Positions 16,866 to 27,784 are shown, numbered from the stretch's first letter. The stretch is 64,000 bases of DNA from Leptolyngbya sp. NIES-3755 (GCA_001548435.1 AP017308.1:6085030-6149029), one strand, 5' to 3'. The notes: generated by a model from the sequence alone, not told the origin. Numbers and translations are program-made.

Positions 16866-16929
16866 AATAGAATCCACAGGATTACGCGCAAAATCTTCAC
16901 ATGGTTCAATTAGAAGTCGAAGCGCATCA

Positions 16930-17880
16930 TTAACTGAGACACACACAATAGCGATCGCGTCCTTCCGCTTTCGCTTGATACAGTGCCTTATCTGCTGCAT
17001 GAATCAGCATTTCTGGCGAAGTGATAATGCTTGGAATCGTACTCGACACGCCTAAACTGACCGTCACTGTATCGCACACTTTAGAGCCAGCATGAGCAAT
17101 TCCAAGCTGCTTTACTCCACTTTGAATATCTTGCGCTACTAGAATCGCGCCTTCTTGGTCAGTATTCGGTAAGACGATCGCGAATTCTTCCCCGCCATAT
17201 CGCGCTGCTAAGTCGATCGCTCGTTTTGCCGAACCTTGAATCACTTGCGCCACTTGTGTAAGGCAATCATCGCCTACCTGATGCCCATAAGTATCGTTAT
17301 AAGCCTTGAAGAAATCGATATCACAGAGGATCAGCGAGAGTGATAACTGTTCGCGCAACATCCGCTGCCATTCTTGTTGGAGGTATTCATCAAAACGGCG
17401 ACGATTTGCTAATTGAGTTAACCCATCGATCGCGGCTAACCGCTGCAATTCATGATTCGCCGTTTCAAGCTGTTGATACAGTCTGACTTGTTGAATTAAT
17501 CGTTTTACGCGCTGACGCAACACGCCCCAGTGAATCGGCTTGGTAATGTAATCCACGGCTCCAACTGCGAACGCTTGATCGACTGAATCTTGATCCTCAA
17601 GCCCCGTAATCATCAGGACTGGAGTGCGTCTTGTGCCGCTCAATTCTTGGATACGCCGACAGCATGTAAAGCCATCGATCGCAGGCATGATCGCATCGAG
17701 TAAGACGACATCAGGACGCGATCGTGTAAAAGTTGCGAGACAAGATTCTCCGTCATTTGCCTCAATCACTTGATACCCATCTTGCTCCATCGCTTGACGC
17801 ACACTGAGGCGCATCGTCTTATCATCATCCGCGACGAGAATCAAGGGAGGATTATGGAAAGAGGGCGTTATCTCTGACAT
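16930..17880 (-). CDS. Response regulator with GGDEF domain (diguanylate cyclase)
   Basis: 316 residues: a receiver domain (about 12-130) with acidic pocket DDD at 18-20, phosphoacceptor Asp62 in VLLDAIMP and Lys in YITKP, then a short linker and a GGDEF domain (about 160-310). The active-site motif is GGEEF, which is compatible with activity, and RAID precedes it by the correct five residues, forming the RxxD product-inhibition site. The protein should synthesise c-di-GMP when phosphorylated. Its ATG overlaps the end of the upstream hybrid kinase gene by 13 nt, so the kinase is the likely phosphodonor and the two are cotranscribed. Confidence 0.92.
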   Translation of the reverse strand: MSEITPSFHNPPLILVADDDKTMRLSVRQAMEQDGYQVIEANDGESCLATFTRSRPDVVLLDAIMPAIDGFTCCRRIQELSGTRRTPVLMITGLEDQDSVDQAFAVGAVDYITKPIHWGVLRQRVKRLIQQVRLYQQLETANHELQRLAAIDGLTQLANRRRFDEYLQQEWQRMLREQLSLSLILCDIDFFKAYNDTYGHQVGDDCLTQVAQVIQGSAKRAIDLAARYGGEEFAIVLPNTDQEGAILVAQDIQSGVKQLGIAHAGSKVCDTVTVSLGVSSTIPSIITSPEMLIHAADKALYQAKAEGRDRYCVCLS

Positions 17881-20800
17881 TGCTGAAGTTCCAGGTGTAG
17901 CGAAGCTTGGACGCGATCGTATTCGGCTTCGAGTTGGTGGACTTGGTGTGGGACTTGATCTAGCGTTCCCAGACGTAGGCAGGTTTCCAACGCATCGCAG
18001 GAAGAAGCAATCGCGCTCAGTCCGACTTGGAGACTGCTCGATCGCAAAGATTGCAGGGTTTGATATAAAGCCTGCTCGTTGAGTGGGTCGATCGCACTTT
18101 TAAGCTGATCGAGCCAAAGACGGGTCTCGCTGAGATAGCGATCGATCAAGTCGGAAGTACCGCGATCGTGGGTAAAGTCACGTGCGGTCGAAAATCCAGC
18201 AGCAACGGGAATCGGCGATCGCATGAGAGTAGGGGGCGACTCGATCGGATCGGTGTTGCTAGCGTGAATTGTTCGCACTACAGGGCTACACTTACTGAGA
18301 ACAGATTTTAGCGCATCGATCCGGATGGGCTTGCTTAAATAATCGTTCATTCCAGCATCAAGGCAGAGTTGTCGATCGCCTTCCATCGCGTTTGCAGTCA
18401 TCGCAATGATGTATGGATGATTTGGTGTTTGAACAATCTGCCGAGTGGCTTCTAATCCATCCATTTCGGGCATTTGCACATCCATCAAAATCACATCGTA
18501 CTCTTGGCGCTCTAGTGCCGCTAACACTTCTAGACCGTTTCCAGCAACATCAGCCCGGTATCCTAACCGCGAAAGCAGATGGAGCGCGACTTTCTGGTTG
18601 ACGACATTATCTTCAGCAAGCAGAATTCGCAATGGATGAAAGTCCGTTTCTTCGATCGATAAAGTTGGCTCGATCGTCGGTGATTTCAGTTCAGCCGCGC
18701 TAGCACACAGCGTAAAGTAAAACGTTGAGCCAGAATGGGTCGATTGTGTTGGATAAAACTCTTTTGGAGGACAACCGCCGATCGCGCCTTGGCTTTCGAC
18801 CCACATTGTACCGCCCATCATTTCGCTGAGCCGCCGACTGATAGCAAGTCCTAATCCTGTACCGCCATATTGCCGACTGGTAGACGAATCGACTTGACTG
18901 AAAGATTTAAACAAGCGTTCCATTCGTTCTGGAGGAATGCCGATTCCGGTATCGCTCACTGTGAATAAAAGCTTGAAGGTCTGCTTTGAAAGTTTGGAAC
19001 AGTGAGCAAGTAGATTCGCTTGACAATGATTTGAGGAACCAAGCTTAACATTGATTGAAATTGCACCCTGCGGCGTGAACTTGATGGCGTTGCTAATCAG
19101 ATTGACGAGAATTTGACGCAGTCGAGTGACATCGCCAACGATCGTATCTGGAATCATTGGATCAATTTGAGAGGTCACGGCGAGATTTTTCTCGATCGCT
19201 TCGGCATTCAAAAGCTCGATCGCATCTCTCACACAAGCTCTTAGATCAAACGGTTGCTGTTCGAGATCCAGTTTTCCAGATTCGATTTTCGAGAAGTCGA
19301 GAATGTCATTGATAATCGTTAGCAAAGAATCGCCACTGCTGCGAATGGTTTCAACAAAATCGCGCTGTTGAGCGGTCAAGTCCATATCGAGCAAAAGTCC
19401 GGTCAAACCAATCACGGCATTCATTGGAGTCCGAATCTCGTGACTGACGGTTGCAAGAAATTCACTCTTAGCACGATTAGCAGTTTCAGCGGCGTGTTTT
19501 GCTTGTTCGAGAGCGGTATTTTTCTCGGTGAGTTGTTCGCGTTGGAGCCGTTCTTGGCGGAGTAGACGAGCTTGAGCGATCGCAATTCCGACTTGATCCG
19601 CGACCGCTTCGAGCAGTTCAATCTCATCACTTGTCCAATTCCGAATTGCATCACATTGCTGAAGCGCAATGATTCCGTTTGGAATGCCTTGATATGAGGT
19701 GCGAACCGCTAACATCGACTTCAATTGTGCACGTTCACACAGAAGAGCCGCCGCCGCAAGTCGAGAATCGGCATAGACATCCGGAGAGGCAATGGCTCGA
19801 TCGTTCTTCAATAGTTCTTCAACGTGCAGATTGCCTACGATCGGAATATGAGCACCTTGCATCGAATCCCAACCCGGTTCGAGGAATTCCGCCACGATCG
19901 GGATTTGAGGAAAAGTCGGGCTAAGCTGCGAGGATTCGGACACGATCGCATCTTCCGCACTTTCTAAATAGGTATGCAGTAGACAACGATTCACTCCAAA
20001 GGTTCGCCCGATCTGCGTTACCGTTGTTTGGAAAATTTCCTGTGTATCTAAGCTTTGTCGAATATCTTGCGTGATTTGTTTGAGTAGATGAGCGCGTTGA
20101 ATCTGAAGCTGAAGGGCTTGTTCAGTCCGAATTCGCTCAGTGACATCCGTTTGAATCCCGACATAGTGCGTGATGCGTCCTTTGCTATCTAGTACAGGCG
20201 AAATCGAGAGTTCATTCCAAAACAGCGACCCATCTTTGCGATAGTTGCGGAGTGTGACTGTACAATCTTCACCTTCATTGAATGCGCCCCGTAAGCGATC
20301 GAGCGCATCTTGCTCGGTTTCTGCCCCTTGCAACAGTCGGCTATTTTTTCCAATCACATCAGAAGCACAATAGCCTGTCATCCGCTCAAATCCTGGGTTG
20401 ACAAAGATCATCGGATTGTCTAGCTGAGTCGGGTCAGTGATGATGATTCCGTTGCTGCTGGCACTAATTGCCCGTTCCAAAATCCGCAGACGAATTTCGG
20501 TCTGTTTTGTTTCGCTGATGTCTCGGCAAACTGAAATAATGCCTTTTTCGGTACGAGTCAGCGAGACTTCTTCAAAAAAAGTACTGCCATCTCGACGTTT
20601 GGCGACAACTTGACCGCGCCATTGTCCAGTTTGTTTCAAAATAGGACGAATTTCTCGATCGATCCGCTCAATTTCTTCGGGGTAGTACAGGACTTCCCAG
20701 CTTTTCCCGATCAGTTCAGTGCGGCTGTACCCAAACATTTTTAGATGAGCATCGTTAAGATACAGCAGTCTTCCGTTCTCACTCAGAATCGCAATCCCAT

Positions 20801-20966
20801 CTAATGCGGCTTCCACTGCGATCGATTGTCGCCAGAGCGCTTCTTGCATCGCTTGATCGGATTCCGGATCGGTGGACGATCGCCAACGCTGCCAAAACGC
20901 AAGACCGTTCGCGATCGCTGCAATCAGCGCCGTACTTCCGACAATCCATTCGAGACTCACCGCCAT
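17868..20966 (-). CDS. Hybrid sensor histidine kinase (PAS-PAS-GAF-HisKA-HATPase-REC, degenerate Hpt)
   Basis: About 1032 residues from the ATG at 20966; a TTG 45 nt earlier is possible but less likely. One N-terminal membrane helix ([20 protein letters not shown]) is followed by two PAS domains, a GAF domain, a coiled coil, HisKA with [11 protein letters not shown], HATPase with NLISNAIKF and GTGLGLAIS, and a receiver with AEDN and [11 protein letters not shown]. The last 100 residues resemble a histidine phosphotransfer domain, but the expected HxLKGS reads LQSLRSSS, so the phosphorylatable His is missing. Output is presumably to the overlapping downstream REC-GGDEF protein. The second PAS has the [12 protein letters not shown] motif typical of LOV/PAS sequences but with NSRLLQG in place of the flavin-binding NCRFLQG, so the Cys is absent. 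Confidence 0.9.
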   Translation of the reverse strand: MAVSLEWIVGSTALIAAIANGLAFWQRWRSSTDPESDQAMQEALWRQSIAVEAALDGIAILSENGRLLYLNDAHLKMFGYSRTELIGKSWEVLYYPEEIERIDREIRPILKQTGQWRGQVVAKRRDGSTFFEEVSLTRTEKGIISVCRDISETKQTEIRLRILERAISASSNGIIITDPTQLDNPMIFVNPGFERMTGYCASDVIGKNSRLLQGAETEQDALDRLRGAFNEGEDCTVTLRNYRKDGSLFWNELSISPVLDSKGRITHYVGIQTDVTERIRTEQALQLQIQRAHLLKQITQDIRQSLDTQEIFQTTVTQIGRTFGVNRCLLHTYLESAEDAIVSESSQLSPTFPQIPIVAEFLEPGWDSMQGAHIPIVGNLHVEELLKNDRAIASPDVYADSRLAAAALLCERAQLKSMLAVRTSYQGIPNGIIALQQCDAIRNWTSDEIELLEAVADQVGIAIAQARLLRQERLQREQLTEKNTALEQAKHAAETANRAKSEFLATVSHEIRTPMNAVIGLTGLLLDMDLTAQQRDFVETIRSSGDSLLTIINDILDFSKIESGKLDLEQQPFDLRACVRDAIELLNAEAIEKNLAVTSQIDPMIPDTIVGDVTRLRQILVNLISNAIKFTPQGAISINVKLGSSNHCQANLLAHCSKLSKQTFKLLFTVSDTGIGIPPERMERLFKSFSQVDSSTSRQYGGTGLGLAISRRLSEMMGGTMWVESQGAIGGCPPKEFYPTQSTHSGSTFYFTLCASAAELKSPTIEPTLSIEETDFHPLRILLAEDNVVNQKVALHLLSRLGYRADVAGNGLEVLAALERQEYDVILMDVQMPEMDGLEATRQIVQTPNHPYIIAMTANAMEGDRQLCLDAGMNDYLSKPIRIDALKSVLSKCSPVVRTIHASNTDPIESPPTLMRSPIPVAAGFSTARDFTHDRGTSDLIDRYLSETRLWLDQLKSAIDPLNEQALYQTLQSLRSSSLQVGLSAIASSCDALETCLRLGTLDQVPHQVHQLEAEYDRVQASLHLELQQCQR

Positions 20967-21095
20967 GTGATTTGCCAATCCGTAATTCTTAATTCGTAGT
21001 TCGGCATCCAAAAACAGCCAAAATTACAAATTTTTCGGAATTACTCCAAGGAGATTCCTCTTTCTTTATAAAGGATGAAATTGGTTTGTTGATCG

Positions 21096-22061
21096 TTACA
21101 CCGCTGAATCTTTAGTTTCGATCACCAAATCAGGCAAACCGTCGATCTTTTCGGTTGGAATATTCGCTTCTGGATCTTCCATAAACACAGTGAGACCGGA
21201 TGGAACGCATTCAACCTCGATCGGGGTTGTTCCCACCATTTCACCGTCTACCACGACGCGCTGTGCTGGATTGGTGGTAATTTTGAATCGTTTCGATCGC
21301 AAATATCCAATATCATCCCGTTCAGCCGGGTTGCCACTGAGCGCAGATTGCAGAAGATGATACGTTGCTGCGATCGCGCTAGTTCGATTCGAGGGAGCGA
21401 CGATCGTTAAATCCAATAAGCCATCATCGACCACTAATCCCGCTGGACCTTGAGCCAAAACCGAAGTTGCTGGAGCCGCATTGGCTACCGTCAGCGCTGA
21501 AGCGGTAAAAGAAAGAATTTTGTCGTCGGTTTCGACTTCTGCTTCAAAGTGATCTAAATTTCGCAATTGACGCAAACCAGCAATCACATACGCCAGAATT
21601 CCAAAGCGGTCTTTAGTTTCTCGATTCGCGAGTCGAACCGTTTCCGCTTCAAATCCAATTCCAGCAAGCAGTACCATCGGGCGACCATTACAAAAGGCGA
21701 CATCGACAGTTTTGGTTTGCTGATTCAAAATGGTTTCGCAGGCAGCCTCGATCGTGGTTGGAATGGAGAGTGCATTTGCAAACGCATTCGCAGTTCCCCG
21801 CGCAATAATCCCCAAAGGAATTCCGGTCCGAATCACAGCATTGGCAGCCGCCGAAACGGTTCCATCTCCACCCGAAACGAAAATCGCTTCTGCGCCTTCT
21901 TTTACCGATTCTGCTGCCAGTTCATCAGCATCGCGATCGGGAGTAGTCAGCTTTGTTTTTAAGTCAAACTTTTCACTTAAGCGGCGTTGAATCAAATCAA
22001 GTTCCTGTTCTGCGTTTCCCTGACCCGCCACCGGATTAAAGATTAAATGCGCCGTTTTCAT
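21096..22061 (-). CDS. Diacylglycerol/sphingosine kinase-like lipid kinase (YegS/DgkB family)
   Basis: A 321-residue soluble protein of the DAGK catalytic superfamily. The ATP-binding Gly-rich motif GGDGTVSAAANA lies near residue 66, preceded by HLIFNPVAGQGNAEQE at the N-terminus and followed by PLGIIARGTANAFA; the C-terminal beta domain contains VVDGEMVG. Enzymes of this family phosphorylate diacylglycerol or related lipids; the exact substrate cannot be inferred. The ATG at 22061 starts immediately before the first strand. The gene stands alone on the minus strand, separated from the kinase gene by about 130 bp. Confidence 0.88.
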   Translation of the reverse strand: MKTAHLIFNPVAGQGNAEQELDLIQRRLSEKFDLKTKLTTPDRDADELAAESVKEGAEAIFVSGGDGTVSAAANAVIRTGIPLGIIARGTANAFANALSIPTTIEAACETILNQQTKTVDVAFCNGRPMVLLAGIGFEAETVRLANRETKDRFGILAYVIAGLRQLRNLDHFEAEVETDDKILSFTASALTVANAAPATSVLAQGPAGLVVDDGLLDLTIVAPSNRTSAIAATYHLLQSALSGNPAERDDIGYLRSKRFKITTNPAQRVVVDGEMVGTTPIEVECVPSGLTVFMEDPEANIPTEKIDGLPDLVIETKDSAV

Positions 22062-22194
22062 AGAAATTTAAGAAATATAATACTTCTGGGATATCACGCA
22101 CTTAAAGCAATCGGGGTCTGACTTCTGGATGATTTTTCTCTTGAATCGATCGCAAGAGTGTCAGAATGAGAATGTCCTTGACCTCTACAGTTTC

Positions 22195-22452
22195 ATGTCT
22201 GCGGCAACCATGTACGATGAGGAACATTTTGTTGTCCTCGAAACCAACCAGCCCGAAGAAATCTTAACGGCGGCGGAACTGAGCGAAAAACTACGATCGA
22301 TTCTTGCCGCGAGACAGGACGACTTGCCTCAAGATGTGAAACAAGCAGGTGAAATCGATGCCCAAATTCGCTATCTGATCGATACGACCTGTGAGCTTGG
22401 AATGGCTCCCGGTGAGTATTTACAGTGGTACGCGATTCGGCTCGAAAAATGA
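22195..22452 (+). CDS. crr7: Crr7-like protein (chlororespiratory reduction 7 family, NDH-1 assembly)
   Basis: 85 residues from the ATG at 22195; an upstream in-frame start at 22129 would add 22 poorly conserved residues. The sequence MYDEEHFVVLETNQPEE, then LTAAELSEKLRSIL, DLP and the C-terminal CELGMAPGEYLQWYAIRLEK matches from memory the CRR7 family, which helps assemble or stabilise the NAD(P)H dehydrogenase-like complex in chloroplasts and cyanobacteria. Its stop abuts the stop of convergent rpaA. Length is typical for cyanobacterial members. Confidence 0.82.
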   Translation: MSAATMYDEEHFVVLETNQPEEILTAAELSEKLRSILAARQDDLPQDVKQAGEIDAQIRYLIDTTCELGMAPGEYLQWYAIRLEK

Positions 22453-23190
22453 TTAGCCTGCGAGTTGCACGTCTTCGATCGAGACACTTTCACTCGGCAA
22501 TTCCAGACAATACCCCGCTCCGTATACGGTTTTGATGTACTTTGGATGCCGGGGATCGGGTTCGAGTTTCGTTCTCAAGTGACGGACGTGAACCCGAATC
22601 GTTTCGATATCATCATCGGGATCGTAGCCCCACACTTCTTTGAGAATTTCGCTCGGTGAAACAGTTTGCCCATGCCGCTGAAGGAGACAATGTAGCAGTT
22701 CAAATTCTAAGTGAGTCAGTTTGACGGTTTTACCAAACCAAATCGCCTCGAACCGTTCTGGAACGAGAATCAAAGGACCGTAACTAAGAATTTCCGAATG
22801 TTTCGCGGCTTGAGGAATGCGATCGGTTCGTCTTAAAAGCGCTCGAACTCGCGCTAACATTTCCTCGACTTCAAACGGCTTGGTCAAATAATCGTCCGCG
22901 CCTGCATTAAAGCCTTCCACCTTATTGGAAGTTTGGCTTAATGCGGTGAGCATCAGAACTGGAATATCTGCGGTCCGCTCATCGCGACGAATTCTTTGGC
23001 AAATGGTGAAACCATCGACTTGAGGTAACATCAAGTCTAATAAGATCAGATCGGGTTGGAGTTGGAGCGCAAGCGCCTGTCCTCGTGTCCCATCTGCGGC
23101 TTGACTGACATCGTAGCCAGCCATCTCTAGATTGACGGCAACGAGTTCAGCGATCGCCGGATCGTCATCGATCACCAGAATTCTGGGCAT
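22453..23190 (-). CDS. rpaA: Response regulator RpaA (regulator of phycobilisome association A)
   Basis: A 245-residue OmpR-type regulator. The receiver has [11 protein letters not shown], phosphoacceptor in [13 protein letters not shown], and Lys in [10 protein letters not shown]; the winged-helix C-terminus has [21 protein letters not shown] and [20 protein letters not shown]. The linker [16 protein letters not shown] and the [16 protein letters not shown] ending are RpaA-like and differ from RpaB. In cyanobacteria RpaA, phosphorylated by SasA and dephosphorylated via CikA, drives clock-controlled and night-time gene expression. It is divergent from prxQ over 222 bp. Confidence 0.9.
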   Translation of the reverse strand: MPRILVIDDDPAIAELVAVNLEMAGYDVSQAADGTRGQALALQLQPDLILLDLMLPQVDGFTICQRIRRDERTADIPVLMLTALSQTSNKVEGFNAGADDYLTKPFEVEEMLARVRALLRRTDRIPQAAKHSEILSYGPLILVPERFEAIWFGKTVKLTHLEFELLHCLLQRHGQTVSPSEILKEVWGYDPDDDIETIRVHVRHLRTKLEPDPRHPKYIKTVYGAGYCLELPSESVSIEDVQLAG

Positions 23191-23371
23191 GGTTAATCTC
23201 TTCTTCCTAAAGGGAGGTTGATTGAGCGCAAAAGCTCAAGAATTTATAAACTTTCCTGCTCAGATTATACGCAAGGATCTAATTTCTTTCGCTATATGAA
23301 GACGATCCCGAAGAAAAAATCCGAAAAATCCACCTGGAATTCTTTGCGGTTAAAACGTAGAGCAAGAAAGA

Positions 23372-23384
23372 TTACAATTTGTAA
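23372..23384. promoter_or_regulatory. 6-1-6 palindrome upstream of prxQ, possible Fur/PerR-family operator
   Basis: TTACAA-T-TTGTAA is a perfect 13-bp palindrome 28 bp before the prxQ start, in the 222-bp region shared with divergent rpaA. The geometry and AT-rich composition resemble PerR/Fur boxes; assignment to a regulator is inference. Confidence 0.4.
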
Positions 23385-23412
23385 CGGAACACAATCTCTA
23401 GGAGTCTTCGCT

Positions 23413-23850
23413 ATGCCCCTGAATGTAGGCGACACTGCCCCCGATTTTACTGTTAAAGACACGAATGGCAATACGGTCACGCTTTCTGACTATGCGGGGC
23501 AAACTGTAGTCCTCTATTTTTACCCCAAAGATGACACGCCAGGTTGCACCAAGGAAGCTTGCAGTTTCCGCGACAATTACGCTCAATACACCAGCAAAGG
23601 CATTCCCGTTTTTGGCGTGAGCATGGATGATGAGGCATCCCACCAGCGCTTTACCGAGAAGTTTAGTCTGCCCTTCCCCTTGTTGGCGGATACGAGTGGG
23701 ACTCTGACCAAATCCTATGATGTCGATGGCGGTGGCTATTCTAAGCGCGTCACTTATGTGGTCGGTTCAGATGGCAAAATCGCTCAGGTTTACACGACGA
23801 TTCAGACCGATACTCATGCGGCAGATATCTTGCAGCAGTTAGGCGTATAG
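23413..23850 (+). CDS. prxQ: Thioredoxin-dependent peroxiredoxin Q/BCP
   Basis: 145 residues from the ATG at 23413, which is preceded by TAGGAG about 8 nt upstream; the open frame extends further upstream but without family similarity. The protein reduces hydrogen peroxide and alkyl hydroperoxides. Peroxidatic Cys45 and resolving Cys50 are in DTPGCTKEACSFRD, the five-residue spacing typical of atypical PrxQ/BCP enzymes. Other signatures are APDFTVKDTNG, VVLYFYPKD and GVSMDD. A clear terminator follows at 23881. A palindrome lies in the promoter region. Confidence 0.94.
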   Translation: MPLNVGDTAPDFTVKDTNGNTVTLSDYAGQTVVLYFYPKDDTPGCTKEACSFRDNYAQYTSKGIPVFGVSMDDEASHQRFTEKFSLPFPLLADTSGTLTKSYDVDGGGYSKRVTYVVGSDGKIAQVYTTIQTDTHAADILQQLGV

Positions 23851-23880
23851 AGGTGTCCGCGCCTTTATAAGACACTAAGT

Positions 23881-23913
23881 CTCTCGATCGTTAGATCGGG
23901 AGATTCTTTTTTT
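23881..23913 (+). terminator. Rho-independent terminator of prxQ
   Basis: CTCTCGATC and GATCGGGAG pair with one T-G wobble around a GTTA loop and are followed by a run of T residues, 30 nt after the prxQ stop. Confidence 0.85.
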
Positions 23914-24007
23914 AGCTGAAAGAGCAAGAGTATATTGGAGGCACATTTGGACACGAGGGTGCGTCCGTGTGCTTCAAACTTTGCTCACGATCGATGAGGG
24001 GATACGC

Positions 24008-25633
24008 ATGACTGATACAACGATCGAAATCAGTGAACTCACTTCAGGAGGGGGTACTGCGCCTCCAACCTATGCCGGACCTTTAGAAGTTTTAGTGAAT
24101 AAGCCTGTGGTGCTGAAGGGCAGTTACGATGCCAGTCGCATCAGACGCATTACGGTGATGGCAGAAGATAAAGTGAATCTGGGAGTGACGCTGAATAATG
24201 GCACCTGGCAAGTTTCAATGCCCAGAGGATTCAGCACACCCGGAGCGCGTTGGCTGAGATTGCGAGGATTTGATGCTGGCAATAAACTGATTGAAAATCG
24301 CGTGTTTTATATTACGGTCAGTCGCGATCCGTTAACCGTTGGACAAGAGTTAACGATTAAAGTCTTGCGGGATACTTTCTTCAAAGTTTCGACCGATGAT
24401 TCTGCCCGCTTAAACAATCAGCAGAAAATCTTGATCAAAGCGGGGCAAACCTATCCAGTGAGACGGTACGGATTTATCGATGGGCATTTGAAATTAGAGT
24501 TGGGAAGTACGATCGCGCCGATCGGAAATTTCGGGTATTTCTTTGAAGATCACGTTCAGCTTTCCAAAGGATCTCAAATTTTCCGATTTTCACTGGATGA
24601 TGTTCCTGACATTCCTCTTGCAGCACAGCTTCTTATTACAAAGACCAATTTTCTGAAGACTTCACCCGCTGATTCTTCGACGTTGGCAGCAAATCAGAGA
24701 ACGAATGTGTTAGAGGGTCAAGTCTTTCAAATTACTGGATATGCTTGCACTCAGGGACATTTTCGCGTGACTTTGAAAGATCCGATTCCTGGATTTGGCA
24801 ATCGTGGGTTTATCTTTTGGCAGTACGCTCAGATTAAGCGCAATGGTCGAGAAATTCCTTATGATTCGAGTGCGCTAACCGTTACAGCATTGCGAGATAC
24901 CATTTTCAAGAAGCGTCCGGTCGATTCATCCCAACTTCAACCGGATGAGCGATCGACATTCAATGCCAATGAGTTCTACGGTGTGTCGAGCTACATGATT
25001 CAAGGCGGACATATCAAAGTCTCGTTGAACGAAGAACTTCCAAACTTTGGCAATACAGGGTTTGTGTTCCCAGATTTTGTCAGAATGAGTCGCGGTAATC
25101 GTGCCTTCAATCCGATTCCAGGCACCGTTGAATTGAATGTCCCGTATTTCTCGCAGCGGGATAATCCGCGATTTTATTGGTCTACTTGTAATGTCACTGC
25201 GATCGCGATGTGCATGTACTATCTCGGCACTCGTGCTCGATCGGGAGGTCAACTAGAGGATGAACTCTTGCAGTGGTGCTTTAACAAAGATGGGGAAGGC
25301 TCTCAGATCAATCACAATACCTTGAGCAATCTCATTAATGCTTACGGTTATGACGGCACTTTTAGTACAACCTGGACATTTCGGGATGTCAGAGAAGAAC
25401 TGATCAATGGTCGTCCAGTTGTCCTCTGTGGCTGGTTTACCTCGTATGGTCACATTGTTACCGTGATTGGCTACACACCCGATGGATTTATCGTGAATGA
25501 TCCTTGGGGCGATGCTTTGACTGGATATGCCAACACTGAGGGACGAAAGTTACTTTATCCCTATAGCTATACGAATCGAGTGTGTGGTCCAGACGGGCAA
25601 GTTTGGGCGCACTTTATTCGACGGAGAGCATAA
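24008..25633 (+). CDS. Three-repeat protein with C-terminal C39-like peptidase domain
   Basis: About 541 residues from the ATG at 24008, which has GAGGGG 6 nt upstream. No signal peptide is seen. After an N-terminal beta domain (about 15-105), three copies of an ~75-residue module occur at nucleotide positions near 24346-24567, 24625-24844 and 24877-25097, each with a T-x-F-K-x-x-x-x-DSS/DDS start, a GH(L/F/I)(K/R) centre and an F/GNxGF(I/V/F) end; they look like SH3-type beta modules. The C-terminal ~170 residues begin VPYFSQRDN and contain [10 protein letters not shown] (nucleophile Cys candidate) and [10 protein letters not shown] plus FIVNDPWGD, matching the Peptidase_C39_2 fold. It may be a cell-wall or peptide-processing cysteine peptidase. 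Confidence 0.75.
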   Translation: MTDTTIEISELTSGGGTAPPTYAGPLEVLVNKPVVLKGSYDASRIRRITVMAEDKVNLGVTLNNGTWQVSMPRGFSTPGARWLRLRGFDAGNKLIENRVFYITVSRDPLTVGQELTIKVLRDTFFKVSTDDSARLNNQQKILIKAGQTYPVRRYGFIDGHLKLELGSTIAPIGNFGYFFEDHVQLSKGSQIFRFSLDDVPDIPLAAQLLITKTNFLKTSPADSSTLAANQRTNVLEGQVFQITGYACTQGHFRVTLKDPIPGFGNRGFIFWQYAQIKRNGREIPYDSSALTVTALRDTIFKKRPVDSSQLQPDERSTFNANEFYGVSSYMIQGGHIKVSLNEELPNFGNTGFVFPDFVRMSRGNRAFNPIPGTVELNVPYFSQRDNPRFYWSTCNVTAIAMCMYYLGTRARSGGQLEDELLQWCFNKDGEGSQINHNTLSNLINAYGYDGTFSTTWTFRDVREELINGRPVVLCGWFTSYGHIVTVIGYTPDGFIVNDPWGDALTGYANTEGRKLLYPYSYTNRVCGPDGQVWAHFIRRRA

Positions 25634-25770
25634 CCTACGAGAGAGTGGTCTGGTCGATCGCTCTCTTAATGAAATTCAATCTTGAATTGTATCGATCGTG
25701 CCCACGAACCCAGTATCGTTTGGAAAGGAGACCTCTCCGATTCTGTCTTAGATACTTTGAAATACAAACG

Positions 25771-27741
25771 ATGTCACAACCGACGATCGAATCTATCCTT
25801 CAAGAAGACCGCCAATTTCCACCCAGTGCGGATTTTTCACAACACGCTCGGATCAAGAGCTTAGAAGAATATCAAGCGTTATACGATCGTGCAAAAGCCG
25901 ATCCGCTCAAGTTCTGGTCAGAATTGGCAGAACAAGAACTCCACTGGTTTGAGAAATGGGATTCCGTTCTCGACTGGAACAATCCGCCCTTCGCAAAATG
26001 GTTTGTCAATGGCAAAACTAATCTTTCTTACAACTGTCTCGATCGACATTTAGAAACCAAAGGCAACAAGCCCGCGATCGTTTGGGAAGGTGAACCCGGA
26101 GACTCGAAAACGCTAACGTATGCCGAACTGCATCAAGAAGTCTGTAAGTTCGCAAACGTGCTGAAAAGCTTGGGAGTCAAGAAGGGCGACGGAGTTGGTA
26201 TTTACATGCCGATGGTTCCGGAGGCTGCGATCGCGATGTTAGCTTGTGCACGAATTGGTGCGCCTCACTCTGTTGTGTTTGGTGGATTTAGCGCAGAGGC
26301 ATTACGCGATCGATTAGTCGATGCTGAAGTGAAAGTCGTTGTCACAGCGGATGGTGGATGGCGCAAAGATGCGATCGTGCCGTTGAAGCCGCAAGTGGAT
26401 AAAGCGCTATCTGAAGGAACCACTGCGGTTGAGAAAGTGATCGTGGTGAAACGGACAGAGCAAGAAATTGCGATGGATAGCGATCGTGATCTTTGGTGGC
26501 ATGATCTTGAAAACGAGGCTTCCACCGATTGTCCTGCTGAACCGATGGACAGTGAAGATATGCTGTTCATTCTCTACACGTCTGGTAGTACTGGCAAACC
26601 GAAAGGCGTGGTTCACACCACAGGCGGCTACAATCTCTACGCTCATATAACGGCTCAGTGGATCTTTGATCTGCAAGAAAATGATGTGTACTGGTGTACT
26701 GCTGATGTGGGCTGGATCACGGGACATAGCTATGTCGTTTATGGTCCGCTCTCGAATGGTGCAACGACCGTGATGTATGAAGGTGCGCCACGTGGATCGA
26801 ATCCAGGATGCTTCTGGGATGTGATTCAAAAGCATAAAGTCTCAGTGTTCTACACGGCTCCAACCGCGATTCGTGCCTTTATCAAAATGGGCGATGACCA
26901 TCCGAACTCGCGTGATCTGTCTTCGTTGCGACTTCTTGGAACCGTGGGCGAACCGATTAATCCTGAGGCTTGGATGTGGTATCACAGCGTCATTGGGAAA
27001 GAACATTGCCCGATCGTCGATACGTGGTGGCAAACCGAAACAGGCGGAATCATGATCACGCCGCTTCCAGGTGCAATTCCGACAAAGCCTGGATCTGCAA
27101 CGTTGCCATTCCCCGGAATTCTTGCAGATGTGGTTGATTTAGACGGCAATTCTGTTCCAGCGAATGAAGGTGGATATTTAGCGGTTCGCCATCCTTGGCC
27201 CGGAATGATGCGAACCGTTTATAAAGATCCCGATCGATTCCGCAAAACCTACTGGGAGCACATCCCGCCCAAAGACGGCAACTACATCTATTTCGCGGGT
27301 GACGGAGCGCGACGCGATCAAGATGGTTACTTCTGGGTAATGGGTCGCGTCGATGATGTGATCAACGTAGCCGGACACCGTTTGGGCACGATGGAAGTCG
27401 AATCCGCCTTAGTATCTCACCCTGCTGTTGCAGAAGCCGCAGTAGTTGGAAAACCAGATGAAATTAAAGGGCAGGATATTGTCGCTTTTGTGACTCTGGA
27501 AGGAACTCACCAACCGAGTGAAGATCTGGCAAAAGAGTTGAAAAAACACGTCGTCAATGAAATTGGCGCGATCGCTCGTCCAGGTGAAATTCGATTCGCG
27601 GATGCTCTGCCGAAAACTCGATCAGGCAAAATCATGCGCCGACTCTTGCGCGATCTCGCTGCTGGTAATGAGATTTCTGGCGATACTTCAACGCTTGAGG
27701 ATCGTGGTGTCTTAGAAAAGCTGCGGGCTGAGGGATCATAG
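25771..27741 (+). CDS. acs: Acetyl-CoA synthetase (AMP-forming)
   Basis: 656 residues from the ATG at 25771; an open frame continues upstream without family similarity. The enzyme activates acetate to acetyl-CoA via acetyl-AMP. The adenylate-forming motif [20 protein letters not shown], the hinge region around [16 protein letters not shown] and the C-terminal catalytic Lys in [11 protein letters not shown] are all intact. The N-terminus contains [18 protein letters not shown] typical of Acs. Length equals bacterial Acs. A terminator built from HIP1-like repeats follows immediately. Confidence 0.96.
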   Translation: MSQPTIESILQEDRQFPPSADFSQHARIKSLEEYQALYDRAKADPLKFWSELAEQELHWFEKWDSVLDWNNPPFAKWFVNGKTNLSYNCLDRHLETKGNKPAIVWEGEPGDSKTLTYAELHQEVCKFANVLKSLGVKKGDGVGIYMPMVPEAAIAMLACARIGAPHSVVFGGFSAEALRDRLVDAEVKVVVTADGGWRKDAIVPLKPQVDKALSEGTTAVEKVIVVKRTEQEIAMDSDRDLWWHDLENEASTDCPAEPMDSEDMLFILYTSGSTGKPKGVVHTTGGYNLYAHITAQWIFDLQENDVYWCTADVGWITGHSYVVYGPLSNGATTVMYEGAPRGSNPGCFWDVIQKHKVSVFYTAPTAIRAFIKMGDDHPNSRDLSSLRLLGTVGEPINPEAWMWYHSVIGKEHCPIVDTWWQTETGGIMITPLPGAIPTKPGSATLPFPGILADVVDLDGNSVPANEGGYLAVRHPWPGMMRTVYKDPDRFRKTYWEHIPPKDGNYIYFAGDGARRDQDGYFWVMGRVDDVINVAGHRLGTMEVESALVSHPAVAEAAVVGKPDEIKGQDIVAFVTLEGTHQPSEDLAKELKKHVVNEIGAIARPGEIRFADALPKTRSGKIMRRLLRDLAAGNEISGDTSTLEDRGVLEKLRAEGS

Positions 27742-27749
27742 AAAATAGG

Positions 27750-27784
27750 AGCGCGATCGTCATTTTAGAGCGATCGCGCTTTTA
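27750..27784. terminator. HIP1-derived terminator between acs and the convergent hydrolase gene
   Basis: AGCGCGATCG and CGATCGCGCT form perfect 10-bp arms around an 11-nt loop followed by TTTT on the plus strand. The 3' part overlaps the stop codon of the convergent gene at 27782. Confidence 0.75.
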
